DNA from: Malachius bipustulatus
Lineage: Eukaryota > Arthropoda > Insecta > Coleoptera > Melyridae
Length of the DNA stretch: 64,000 nucleotides
Reading direction: 5' to 3'
NCBI GenBank assembly: GCA_910589415.1
Contig: OU342630.1
Coordinates: 21,113,867 to 21,177,866 of the forward strand
Numbering within the stretch: the first letter of the stretch is position 1; every line of letters begins with the position of its first letter. The translations under genes were made by a program, and so were the position numbers. Positions 1 through 12,800 of this stretch are shown one piece after another. Below the pieces are notes generated by a model. The model made no database searches. It worked only from the letters and a program-made list of their open reading frames with translations, and was not told where the DNA came from.

Positions 1-1056
1 GAGTAAAGGGCAACCTCTCTGGCACCTTCGTTGCTTCATCCGGTATCCTGCAGGGGTCACACCTTGGTCGTCTGCTTTTCATACTTTTTATCAACGATGT
101 ATGTATGGAACTAAAGTTCGTCAAAGTGTTAATCTATGCAGATGACATAAAAATTTTCAATAGGGTCTCAAATGATAATGATCAACTCCTCTTACAAGAG
201 GACTTGAATGGAATACACTCTTGGTCCTGTCTGAATAAAATTAAACTTAATAGTAGTAGTAAATGTAAAGTATTGTGGTTCAATAGAACCAAAAACAGGC
301 TCCTGTTTGATTGTCGAGTTTTGAATGAATCTTTGGAGAATGTTGTAAGCATTAGAGATTTGGGAGTAATCTATCAGAGCAACTTTGAATTTGATATCCA
401 CTTGAGAGCCGCCACATCGAGAGCTTATAGGATACTGGGTTTCATTGTAAGATCTACGAAAGAGTTTTAATCTGTTAAAACTATAGTTCAACTCTACAAA
501 ACTCTATTCAGGCCAATTTTAACTTTTGGTTCTGTAATTTGGTCTCCTACAAAAAAATTCTTAATAAATGAACTTGTGTCAGTGCAGCATAATTTTTTTA
601 GATATGCTGCGTATAAGTTAGCGGGAGAGGAATGAGCTACGATGAACATGATTACACTGCCCTTTCCCTTAATTTGGAGTCATTGAAATCGTTACATGTA
701 TGTCAGGATGTTTATTTTGTAAAAAAAGTCATGTTGAAATTAGTAAACTGCGAAAACACTACGAAACTATTTGTTTCACGCAATGTTGCGTATGAGCTGA
801 GACTGATTAGAGAGCTAGCAGAGACAAACTCTGAAAGAAATTATATTTATTACGGGACCGTTCCTCGTCTCCGCAGGAAGTGGAACAAGATTGTCGTTCC
901 CTCTGCAATTTCTTACATTAACAACCTCTCTCAGTTTAAAAGTGAACTAAAAAACTTAGTTAATAGATACCACTAGTTTATTATGTCCATCTTGTTAACT
1001 GAATGTGTAAGTTTTGCAAACCGTTGATTTTTGAATAAAATAGAATAAAAATACTC
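1..1056 (+). mobile_element. 3' end of a Jockey-like LINE (reverse transcriptase, decayed)
   Basis: The translation of 105-470 holds the reverse transcriptase active-site motif YADD, followed by thumb-region text (SIRDLGV, SRAYRILGF) typical of non-LTR elements. The sequence just upstream (about 45-104) reads as the preceding RT block, with GSHLGRLLFILFINDV. A second piece at 632-976 looks like the C-terminal part, with a nucleic-acid-processing element tail (RLRRKWNKIVVPSAI). Frames change near 470 and 630, so the ORF is broken. An A-rich tail (GAATAAAATAGAATAAAA) near 1031-1050 suggests the 3' end. The 5' part lies outside the window. The RT would copy the element's own RNA at a nicked target, but this copy is dead. 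Clade assignment is by motif resemblance only. Confidence 0.85.
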
Positions 1057-2109
1057 AAAATCAGCTTAAATGAACCGTATGTATATGAAATTACATTGCA
1101 CTTCTGTAACGTTTTGTACCTCCGCAGACTGCTCTTAGCACAGTAGAGTTTATAACTTCTGTTAGGACACCCTTTGATTTAATGAATATTAAAGATAAAG
1201 GAAACAATAAAATCGCAGCACGACGTTTATTGAGAACAATAATAATTAATCATCTGGTAGTTCCTTCGTCTCTCCCGGTTCCGTTCTGACTAGCCCGCTC
1301 TCCCTCCTGCGCAGACACCGCAAGGTACAGTTCAAAATCAACTGATGGCGATAGGCACCCAACATTGCACCCAACATTCATTGCACCCAACACTTCATAC
1401 ATCATACATTATTATTACAATATTCAGATAATTAATATTATATCATTATCGAAAATTTAACTGAAGTTAAAGTTAGCCATGCAAAAGTTATACCTACATT
1501 TATTGTCAATTTGAATAATTTATTGTCAATGTAGTTCTAAAGGATGAATAAAAACTAAATTTCAAATAAATGCGTGTTATTTTTCAATTTTCATTGGCCA
1601 AATGTTATATTTACAGAAACAGTGACAAACATTTTAAAATAAGGCAAAAATAAACTCACAGAAGTCAAGGCTTAAATTTGTCGAGTTTAATAAGTTTCCT
1701 TGAATCTGCGGTAAGATAGAAAATGATGAATAAACAAGTAATTCTGAAATTTTTATAAGTAAAATAAGTGTTAAAGTAGGTTTAAACGAGTTTTTAATTG
1801 AAATTAGTAAAAATCCACAAAAATAGTGCCAGACATTTTGACAGTTCTGGGTTTAAATATTATTATAATCCCACTGCAGGCATGGATTAAATTTTATAAA
1901 CCAGTTGTAAAATAAATATCTTGATGAATACAATTTTCATCATAACCCCGGGGTTAAAGCAAATTAAACCGGGTATCCCCCGGCTTAAATAATTTAAACG
2001 CGGTTTAAATATAATCCATGTGGGTTTTTAAAACACAACCTGGGGTTATATTAAACCCTTCATATAACCCTGGGGTTGTATATTGATAAATACAGGCCTT
2101 AACCAATCA
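1057..2109. other. Spacer without a recognisable gene
   Basis: No convincing coding region. At 1941-2083 there is a cluster of palindromic AACCCCGGGGTT-like and GGTTTAAA-like words (ATAACCCCGGGGTTAAA near its left end, ATAACCCTGGGGTTGTA near its right end), which may be a small MITE. At 1360-1400 the phrase GCACCCAACA repeats three times. Confidence 0.5.
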
Positions 2110-2544
2110 TGGAAATGACACTTTTGCGACAATTCTAGTTATACGACAGGAATGACACATTGAGGACCAATATGTGACCAGTTCAATTAAAACCCAGAAT
2201 GGTTCCGCGTTCTACTGTTCTTGAACTATCTGACATTTCTAGCCACGGTCAGGGATATAAAGGCAGAACTGTCGGCGCTCTAGGAGTCAGTCGTATCCTG
2301 AATACGAAAGCTGAAGTATCACTGAGCAAGGAAGACACAAAGTAGTCAGTAGTAGTATTTAGTGTCAGTGAATTGTAAAGTATAAAACAGAGTGAAGTAT
2401 AGTCAAGTGGTTTTTTATCTGTGTGTGGAAACAAGAGGACAGAAATTTAGATTTAGAAATTACTGTTATAAGTTGTATTTGTGTTAGAGAATAAAGACAT
2501 TTGCAGACTTTAAATTCAATTTTATAAGTGTGAGACCTGTAACA
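2110..2544 (+). repeat. 5' LTR of the Gypsy element
   Basis: Aligns along its length with 4262-4688. Both begin around TGGAAATGACAC and end in GTGAGACC.GTAAC. A TATA-like box (GATATAAAGGC) is at 2253-2263 and an AATAAA signal is near 2491. The sequence following the LTR (TTTGTGTCAGCAGTGGGA) is where a primer-binding site would be. Confidence 0.75.
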
Positions 2545-3239
2545 AATTTGTGTCAGCAGTGGGATATGGATTCCAGCAAGAAAATTAATTAGTTAATGTT
2601 TAAATTACGAAGTGGAAAAGAAACTGAAAGTAACCAAATGTCTGAGTCTGAGAAAATGTTAGCGAAAATCCTGAAGAAGCTCGAAGACACTGAAGAGCGA
2701 CTGCTAAAAGTTATTCTGCAGCAAAGGGACGATTAGGTGTGTGAACTAAATAAAGTAAAACAAGACGTTGATGGTGTTCGTGATGAGGTCAACGGTGTTC
2801 GCAACAAAGTCGGTGGTGTTCGAGATGAAGTGGAATTGGTGGAAAATCGAGTGGAAAAGAAAACAAAACGGCTTGTAGAGGAGATCGAAAGTTCTGAGGC
2901 GAAGTATTCTTCGTGTGCCGCACCTGCAAACAGTTTAGGCTCAATAGTGAAACCACCGGCGTACGACAGAACAATAACTCCCTGGGCTGCGTACAAGATG
3001 CAATTTTAGGCTGCCTGCATGGTGCACGGCCAACGGTTGGAACGACGCAGAGGAGGCAACGGAACTGGTTCTTGCTCTTCGAGGGAAAGCTGTGGACATG
3101 CTGCAAACACTGCCAGTGTAACTGCACTCGAAAGACACTAGCGAAATTTTGAGAGGTTATACTGGGTGAACTGCATGGACGATGTCGAAGCCTGGTGCCG
3201 TAAGTGCGAGAAATGTGATGCAAGCAGGGCCCAAGCAGA

Positions 3240-4125
3240 AAACTGACAGGTGCTATGAAGCAGTACAACGTCGAAGCCCCATTCGAGAGGATAGCCATAG
3301 ACGTAGCAGGTCCTTTTCCAATCAGCGACAGCGACAACCGCTTTATCCTGGTTGCCATGGATTGTTTCAGCAAGTGGCCTGAAGCATACGCCATACCGAA
3401 CCAAGAAGCTGCTACAGTTGCTAGAGTCTTGGTAGATAATTTAATTAGCAGATTTGGCGTAACATTCCGATCAAGGACGAAATTTAGAACCCAAAGTTTT
3501 CGCAAAGGTGTGTGAACTGCTCGGGATAAATAAGACAAGAACTACACCTCTCCATCCACAGTCTGACGGTACGGTGGAACGGTTTAATCAAACAATAGAG
3601 AAGCATCTGTTGAAGGTGGTGAGCAACAATCACAGAGACTGAGACCAGTACCTGCCTTTGCTGCTGATGTCGTACAGAGCAGTCATCCATGAGACTACAG
3701 GGTAGATACTGGCCAAGGTTATATTCGGCAAGAAGATTCGGCTAACATGTGACTTGGTCTACAGTTCACCAAGCAGTCCACCATCCGAGATCACAAACTA
3801 TGTGGATGAATTGAGAAACTCCATGGCGGAAGTGCATTCCCTTGTCAGGAGGAAGATCAAGTTGGCCAGCGGCCGAATGAAGGCGAGGTACGACTTGAAG
3901 GCAAACTCCGGCGGCTTCACAGAAGGAGACAAAGTGTGGTTTTATAATTCAACTAGGAAGAAGGGTTTGTCGCCTAAGTTTATGCCATCCTGGGAAGGGC
4001 CTTACACCATCATCAAAAGGATAAACGACGTGGTGTATCGGATTCGGCGAAGCGGTGTCCCCAAGTGCAAGATGAAGGTAGTCCACCTGAATCGTATGGC
4101 ATCCTACTGTGGAGACAACGAATAA
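3240..4125 (+). pseudogene. Gypsy integrase remnant
   Basis: Integrase core then C-terminal domain in the order expected for Gypsy/Ty3 pol. The first catalytic aspartate is in the motif IAIDVAGPF (near 3297). The glutamate block HPQSDGTVERFNQ lies near 3551-3589 in a second frame. The longest clean piece (3754-4125) covers the nucleic-acid-binding C-terminal domain. Frameshifts and stops make it non-functional. Confidence 0.85.
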
Positions 4126-4261
4126 GTTCATTCGAGCGAGTTGCTCGAAAATAAAAGGGGGGCAGTATAACGAGAAATAATCCACCTTATTCGCGATCAA
4201 GAACAATTCCAGATACATTTATTTGTTTGTTTACTTCCTCAATTTTTATGATGGAAAATCA

Positions 4262-4688
4262 TGGAAATGACACTTTCGCGACAATTCCAGTCACATGCCA
4301 TTAATGCCAGCGTTAGTTCTGCAAAATACCATAATGTCTATGCATTCTACGAGAATGTCTACTGACATGCCAGAGGTTTCGACGGCGCACCAGGGAACTA
4401 TATAAAAACTGCCGTGGCTGGAAACGAGTCAGTAGTAACTTGTGACTTGTGTAACTTGTGTAGTAGGGATGTGAAAGCTGAAGTATACAGAGTAAGGAAG
4501 ACAGTAGTAGCCAGTGGTGGTATATAGTGAATTGTGACTCAGTAAAGTATAGACAACTGATGTAACATCAGTGACTGGAGACAAGAGGACAGCTGATTAT
4601 TTAGATTGAGTTTATAAGTTGTATTTGTGTTAGAGAATAGACATTTGCAGACTTTAGTAGTGATTTTATAAGTGTGAGACCGGTAACT
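4262..4688 (+). repeat. 3' LTR of the Gypsy element
   Basis: Similar to 2110-2544 with scattered differences and indels. TATA-like box ACTATATAAAAACT at about 4398-4411. The start is uncertain because the purine tract expected next to the LTR lies about 100 bases upstream. Confidence 0.7.
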
Positions 4689-5862
4689 ATATTTTTTGTC
4701 TGTTTTCTTATTTTTATTTTTCTTCTTGTTCATGAACTTATGTTATCTGAATTAATGTTATTAGGTACTATAGGGTCAAGTGGGGTAAAAATGAGACAGT
4801 TACATGACTATCACTACAGATCACTTTCATGGGATGCAAATGAGGCGTAATGAAATCTACACTTAGTAAAACCTAAAATCATATCGATTCAAACATTAAT
4901 ATAAGCCTATACATGAACAATTAAATCTGACATTGAAATATTAAAATTTACGTAGCGAAAACTTTTAAACTCGGCGAGATAACTTTTGTTGCTCCGCTGG
5001 AACAAGACATTGGACGCGCTCGACGAATATCTCAATAGAAGAGGGCTGTGTAATGAAAGTGTTGGGAACGAGCCGGACAGTCTATTGCCGAATGCATGAG
5101 AGTGAACACGTGTTACTTTGTTGGGGTAATTGTGAGACGGCCTCTTGGGTAAATATGAGACACGTCACGAGTTAAAAATGATACATAATTGAAGACTTGA
5201 GATAAAAACTGGGCTAAGTGCCCAAAATTCGAAAATTGTGTTAAAACTTAAAAAAAGTGCTAAACACCATCGCCACCTATAAAACGTGCTATGTGGCAGA
5301 ATTATCAGAAATAATTTATTCATTGGCTTATTTTTTCATATCTTTGTAATAATAATGTAATGTCATAAGTAAAAAAACCTGCCCCAGCATTCCATGGAGG
5401 TACTGCTAGAGTTGCACAAAAATTTGTGTTTTCAATTGCCTTTGATAAATTTAATGTAAACTAAAGAGAGTTATTGCATGGCTACCCATACTTTTATCAA
5501 GTTTATTTTATTCTATTTTGTGTTTATTACCAAAGAATTAGGTATTTATCTTTTTTATACATTTAGTTTGTTAGCGAACTGCAATCATCAGAGTTCGTGT
5601 CAACAGTTTTTGACTTGCCGTGTTCATATACAATTTAAGAAATGTTTTCTACTATTATTGTGGAGTTTTTCGGTTATTTTTTAAATAAAAGTAATAAAAA
5701 GTTATTATAAAACCTAGTGTAATATGGGAATATATAAACCTGTTGAATAATTGTAGCCAAATAAAAAAGTAAATAAATAAACAAAAATATATTCTTGGTA
5801 ACTAAAATATTTCTCTCTTACAAAATAGTGGAACAAGAACCTGTTTTACAGGAATTACAGAA
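4689..5862. other. RPA2 3' flank with GGGTAAAAATGAGAC repeats
   Basis: No gene seen. The words GTGGGGTAAAAATGAGACA (4777), TTGGGGTAATTGTGAGACGG (5120) and TTGGGTAAATATGAGACACG (5146) are variants of one short repeat, probably part of a dispersed element. The rest is AT-rich and unremarkable. Confidence 0.5.
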
Positions 5863-8800
5863 TTACAACGTATTAGTAGTTTTGAAGTGATCATTATCGA
5901 TAGTGGAATAAGCGTGACCTTCATTGATGAGGAATTCCAAAGCATCACTGCAAAAACAATTAATTTCATTTTTAATCCACTCATCATAGATCTGAGCATG
6001 CTACTCACTTAACTTGACGTTGCTGGTGTTGAGGGAACTGCCTAAAAACGACGTTCCGATAAACACCGGCAGTCGTTTCCCCGGCCTGCTGTACGATTTG
6101 GAACACCTTCTTCTGTAACGGCGTAAGGCTGCTACTCATATCTCCGACACCGGTGGCATCGTTTTCATTATAATGCATCACATTAGCCAGTTCAGCTCCC
6201 GGATTGTTTGCTAGTAATGCTTTATTCTCCTTCTGAAAATAAAGTCCCCGGATTGTTTCATCAAATTTAATTCAAGCCGAGCAGACTTACAGGAGCATTA
6301 GCGAGCGCTTCAGCTTCCAATCGAGCATGAATTACTTGCAGCAAATGGTTTGTTAAGATGTTACAATCATCCACGGGGAACATCTTCAAAACCATCAGGA
6401 TTTTCTCACCGTCCTGTACTCGAAGAGATCCGTATATTTGGACGTAGTTGTTCTCTTTGACAGGTGGCAGATTCGGGGTGGTATCCTGAAATAGATTAAT
6501 TATTCTCGTGTCGCCTTGTATCATCTTGAACGTCACAATAATACTTACGGAATCGTTTTCTAACCACCAAATAGCTTTAATGGAGCCGGTGTGGTCTTCA
6601 ATGGTGTACGTGGCTTTCGTCGATTGGACTTCGTATTCTCGAAGAATTCCAACTATAGTTAACTGTAATTGTAAATTTTTTCAGAAGAAAGTAGTCGAAA
6701 GCATACGTAAAAATAATATAGGCTCAACTGACAACTTTAGTTGTCCACTTTACATGTTAATACAACATTTACAGATTCGATTAATGACATTATTGACATT
6801 CCATGGCTCACTCTGATTATAAGACCCTAATAAATAACTGTAGGGTTCAAATTGACAACTGCACTAAACTTGTCATGATTTTAATGTTGTTGTCGGACTT
6901 ATATGTTCAACATTTTTGTTAATGAAACTTACAATTTGTGCTGGCATTCCGAACAAGGTGAACTCTTCTTTTGGGCAATTTCTGATCTGCCGAACAACCA
7001 CAGGTACTACACTTTGTGTCCGTCGAACTTGCTGTAAATGTAAACCGATTAAGCAAAAATCGGTAATCCTATAGAAGTGGTACATCAGCTGATTAGGAAA
7101 ATAATACACATGCCCTTCGTGAACAGCTGATGGTCATGCAGTGTTGCCAGATTCACTGGTATTTACCAACAGACGGGTATATGATGAAGTTTATCAGAAT
7201 TACTATTTCAAGTTTATTAATTTTATATGTAGGGCAAGTAATTTTAAACTGTTAATTTTAAGTATAAATAGGGACCTGGTGACTGACCGTTGCTGATTGA
7301 CCCTTCACTAAGTCAGGTCTTTGGTCAGGTTTGGTATTTTTTCCCTTACCCTTACGGCTTTTTTTTTCGCCCAGATAACGTATACAAAAAATTAACAGGC
7401 AAAGTGTTCCCTAAAGAACTGCCTGAAATTGCGTTTTAGCCACAGAACTTTAACGTCGTTAGTCTGACAACACTGTCCTAACCGTTGAAATGAACGTTGT
7501 CAGATTGAAATTTATCACAACAAAGTGAATAATTATTTCTGAATATGACGGTGTATTTGAAGTATTTTCAATAATACTTCAATGAAAGATAACAAAATAA
7601 TACGTTGTCTGGGCGAAAAACTACTGAAACACGTGTTATTTATTTAAAAATAGATATTCATTTAGGCGACAGATTCAGTGAAAATCGGAAAGTATACCGT
7701 AGTATTAGTACAATTATCAGTTTAAAATTACTTGCACTACATATAAATTTCATATAATTAAACTTAAACTGTGTTTCCCTCACCTAATATCTAATTAATA
7801 AACTTTTAATAGTAATTCTGAGATAAACTTCATCATATACCCGTCTGTTGGTAAATACCAGTGAATCTGGCAACACTGCATGACCATCAGCTGTTCAGGG
7901 GGGGCATGCGTATTATTTTCCTAATCTGATGTATCACTTCTATAGGATTACCCAAAAATCAGTATAAATGCTAAATAGCTTTCCATGTTTCCCCTTACCA
8001 GCCCACTCCATTTTTTTCCACTCGCGTCCCTCTGTAATTTTCTCAGCGTTGCTGCACGCAACTCGTTACTTATCCGTAGAAATCTGCATCATACATAAAA
8101 ACAAGTCATGTTCCATCAAACAATTGAACAAAATAATATTTAAAACACTTATTTGCTGCAGGTTATGTAGATAACAAAAATACCACTTACCCGTCTCGTC
8201 AAAGAAGTAGTGCTTTTAGTAGGTCGGATAGGTATATACTAGAATTCGTTTAGTCTGTGCAGTAAATACTTGGAAGCAATTCTCCACGCTCTAGGTGTTC
8301 CATAGGCGTGCGCTTCTTTGTTAGAAGCGCTGTCTTTAAAATTGATAAATTCAAATAAAAATTTAAAGTGAAATAATAGATAATAATTTGTAAATTATGC
8401 AAAAACCTATACAAATATTTATACAGGGTGAAATTTTTAGAATTAAAACAACTCTCTCGTCAAAATGATTTCAACTACACCAATTGAAATAATTGTACTC
8501 CCTAGCATCAAATTATTTGTCATAACTAAATAACAAAAATTCCACTCACCCGCATATTTTTTTTTTTAAACTGGAACAACTGAAATACAATTCACTTGCA
8601 CACAATTTTTTTGTTTTGATTAATTTTTAATTGTTTTTTTTTTATTTATTCAATTATCCGAATCACTAAAATCACTTTCCGAAGATATGTCACTTTCGGG
8701 GTTAACGTTAATTATTAGTGGATTGACCGTAACGTCCATTATCGTATCCAAATCCCACATTTTGTCCTCTTCTTTCATTGTATGCCTAATACAATTTTTC

Positions 8801-9841
8801 CAGGATTCTGCAGATACGTGATTGCTTAAAACATCGAGAAGTAAATCTCGTACGTCATTAATTTTAAAAGTGGAATTATTTTTAGCAACATGATTCTTCA
8901 CTTGAGCCCAAATCAATTCAATTGGATTGAGTTCACAATGGTATGGTGGCAAACGGTGTACGATGATATTGCGTTCACGAGCCATTTCGTCCACAGCATA
9001 TTTGATATATTTTTGTTTGTGTGCTCTTGCGAGATTCATAAGTTGAGTTTTCAGCATATTGGCTTCGTGTTCGATATTTTTCCTGGAGAGCCAATCTATT
9101 ATGTCTCCTTTTCGCCATGCGGTGGTTGGTAAAGCTTCCAAGCGTCTACTGTGATAGGGGGCATTGTCCATTACCACTACTGACCCTGGCTCAAGTCTGC
9201 CTAATATTTGTGAAAACCACGTTTCGAACTTCTCCGAATCCATGTCCTCGTGGTAGTCACCCGTCTTTTTGGATTGAAACAACAGCAGTCCGTTTTCCAC
9301 AAAACCAGAGTCACTTCCGATATGGCAGATTATGAGTCTACTCCCCTTACCTGATGGTGCTTTTAAGCCGGTGGAGAAACCGTCCATGAACGCTTGTTTG
9401 CTGCTTTTTATATTCAAGTCTTGCCAAACTTTCGAAACGGTGTGGCCTGCGTTGAGCCACGTTTCATCAGTAAAATAAATTTTCCGTCCATCAATATTGA
9501 TATTGGCGAAGTTCCTGTAAATATTTGCGGCGCCACACAATAATTTCCTCCTTTTCAATCAGATGACTGTTTCTATCTCTTTTGAGGTACCGAATATTCA
9601 TTTCACGTAGAGTGCGTAATAAAACAGCGCGTGAAATATTCGGTAAACTATCATCTGAAGCTAAATTTCCAGAGATTTTTTTTAAAGTTGGAATCTGTCA
9701 CTGTTTAAGAGGCTAACCAGACTTGCTGTAAATAGATTTATCTAGACATTTGTTATGATTACCAACTGTATTCAAACTGTGTACTAATGTATTAAACTTA
9801 AACTACATATTGTATAAAGGGTATTTACCCGTTGACTATTA

Positions 9842-9873
<32 letters not shown>

Positions 9874-12800
9874 TCATTTCTAAAAAAATACGAATGGAAG
9901 ACTCTGCGTATGGCATTTTTTGTATCGTCGTCCAGCTGAATTTTCTTCCTTCCACGTGGTCCTTGATTTTCAACATTCTGGTCCACTGTTTGGTCATCTT
10001 TGGACATATTTTTTTCTTTAATAATCTTGTACACACTTCTGACACCAACTTTCGTCAAACTACTGCACAGTTTCACAACGTCATCTTTCAACATATCCGG
10101 GTTTCTTTCCTTAAGGCCACGGTACACATTGTCGATGATTTGTTTTTCACCGGAGAAGTTTTTACAAGCAGTGCGAGCACGCTTACGGTTGCCATCTTCG
10201 GATGCTGCCATTGTTTATATGCAAATCACATACAATATTAAGTATCACAGCTGTAACAACCACCTTTGATCACACCCGCAGAAAGCAATATAATTATTAT
10301 AATCACTTATAAAATAATTTTAAGATCGGTAATTCAACACCCCCTTTTACTGTACGAACACCACGACAATGATCTGAAACAGCTTCACACAAGCACGTGA
10401 CCCTTTAACGATGCGATGCTACCGCTTCGACTCGGTTCGCATAACTGTATACAAGGGAATTATGGGATTCGTAAGTTATCGGTTGTAGAGTACTTGTAGT
10501 GTTTGGGTTTCTCTACTCTTATGAATGCGCTGTTGCCAGTTGTAAGTTTGCACAAATTTTTAGAAATTTTAATTAGTGTATATGAATTAAATAAATTCAA
10601 GTTACACTGTTGTGTACTATAAGAAGTGTACTATGTCACAATTAAATTTTGACCCGAATAGCTTACTTTATGATTAAAAATAAGCGATCCATATAATTTT
10701 AGTGTAATAATAAATTACTTCGAATGGGCACATTGGCAACTTTGCTTCCCTCATAAGCCCTTATCGCTTCTTGGAAATTACTGCACAGACTAAACGAATT
10801 CTAGTATAGATACTTACCTAATCAAATTTATTATTAATAATTGAAGTCGAGTAGGTAGTAGAAACGTACCTACCTATGGCTATGTTGCACTTTAGCGTCA
10901 TCGCCAAGTCAGGTCTTTGGTGAGGGTAGGTTTTTTTCCTTCAAATGTCCCTAAAATGAAAGTCAGGTCTTTGGTCAGGGTAGGTTTTTTTCCTTCAAAT
11001 GTCCCTAAAATTAAAAAAAAAACCTACCCTGACCAAAGACCTGACTTACCGATGACGCTAATAAAGTGCAATATTACCCCTACCTATATCATTTTTCGAT
11101 TGTTCCTTATAAATGTACCTATTATCGTCTCAAAATTAATTAATTGGGTCATTATTTACATCCGCGGCTCCTACAGTTTCACTATGGCACCTATATAGGG
11201 GTGTGGAGGACATACCTATAGTAACATCAGGAAGGTATTAATTTGCTTTGCAAATGAAAGATAAGCGAACAAAAGGGCATCAAAAGAAGGTCTTTTATAT
11301 TTTTTCCTGAGTGCGGGCCTGTTTAGAACAGCGAAAATCACAATAAACATGCAAGGTCAGAGTGTCGAGTGGACGGCGGAAACTCGTAATATCAACACCA
11401 GAGCCGGTCTGGTAACATACGAACCGCATTCAAACGTAGTCGGACCATAACAGCGAGCGATGTCACATATTTTGGAATATATATGCAAAATAAATGCAAA
11501 ATTCAAAATAAAAACTGTGCTATTGTTAATCTCGAAGGTATTCCTTGCCCTGAAAGTGAAAAAAAAATATAAATTCGACCGTAGTGCCAAAGAGGCCTTA
11601 GTGGTGACCTTGATATTAGTTTGCAATGGCTGTTTTTAGCTTCTTACCCACCCAGCACCCCTATTTCGCTCCTCGGTCCCGAAAAAATTGATGAAACTTA
11701 GGAGCCGGGGATGTAAACAATTACCATTAATTGTAACGAGAATGCCGGCCGGGCCTATATCTCATTTAATAACTAGGAGGAGTAAACTGCAAAGTATCAT
11801 TTACACCACTAAAAGTCACCAGATTAAATCACCAGATTTTTTTTGGCGGCAAATTTGAATTGAAACAATAATTATTAATAAGGAAGATAGGACTTGTTTT
11901 CGGTGTAGGAAATCTACTTTTCAGGAGAGACTCTACAGCAGTATCACAAATCATTGTGATTTGCATAATATATCAGTATTATAGTGCTGAATGATTTTCT
12001 GAATATAAATAGAATGAAATTGAATAATTTATAGATATTTCGAAGAATATTAAGGATAATAATTATTAACATTCATATTAAATTGATTGAAAGTACTTTA
12101 TTTTAGGCAATACTTATGTGACAAATTTAATGTAACATATAAATAATATATTTTATGTATGTATTATATGACACATAACATCGTAGATAAAGTTTTTATT
12201 TTACATTTGATAATATATAATTTGTGGATAAGTCGATTTTTTCAAACGGTATTATAAACAGCATTTTTCAGTTTTTGTAGGACCAGATTCAAAGTGCGTT
12301 GTTGAAACTATAACTTTGTCACATATAGCAATCCCTGTTTGGTCTAAATCCGCACCTTGTTCGATTGGAATATGTTCTTCAATTATTGGTGAAGTACGCA
12401 TATAGAGTAGTTTTTCCAAAATCTTGTAGGTGACACTCTTTTCTTCCCGTTTCTTTGGAGGAGACATCCTCTCACTTGTACTTGATGTAGGATTATCCAT
12501 AATGGCACTTGAAACCGTTTGCAGGATGAAAATGGAAAGCCAAAAATAATTTCAAAATTCTGAAAAGGATGTCTGTTCTCTAAAAAGAACTGAATGGGCT
12601 TCAAAAAGAACTTATTTGGTTTTGAAATAACTTTTAAAGAACTTATTTAGAACAACTTATAGGGTTTTGGAAATAACTGATTATAAAACTGATGTGTCAC
12701 ATTCGACGCTGACATTGTAAACAATAATGACACAACAATAAAAAAACAAGCGTATATGTAGTGTTGAGCGTTGCATAGATTCAATTTCCTGTACAAGTTT

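Larger units (their letters stand above)
2110..4688 (+). mobile_element. Internally deleted Gypsy LTR retrotransposon
   Basis: Two related LTR-like ends flank gag-like and integrase remnants. The gag-like part (about 2641-3010) is a charged coiled-coil stretch with repeated VRDEV/VRNKV heptads and is broken by stops. Protease, RT and RNase H are missing. After a junction near 3240 the integrase core appears (DVAGPFPISD, MDCFSKWPEAYAIP, then HPQSDGTVERFNQT in another frame), followed by the integrase C-terminal domain at 3754-4125 (GDKVWFYNS, SWEGPYTIIKRINDVVYRI, KVVHLNRM). A frameshift near 3485 and stops near 3640 and 3700 break the integrase. A purine tract (AAAAGGGGGG) lies at about 4151-4160. 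A solo LTR of the same family lies at 44220-44640. Confidence 0.85.

Noticed and set aside
2789..3538. 249-residue minus-strand ORF
   Set aside because: Antisense to the Gypsy gag/integrase remnants, with no family resemblance.
9846..9873. (TTTA)n as a meaningful coding extension of the N-terminal transposase ORF
   Set aside because: The encoded YLFIYLFI tail is a microsatellite translation, not part of the family.
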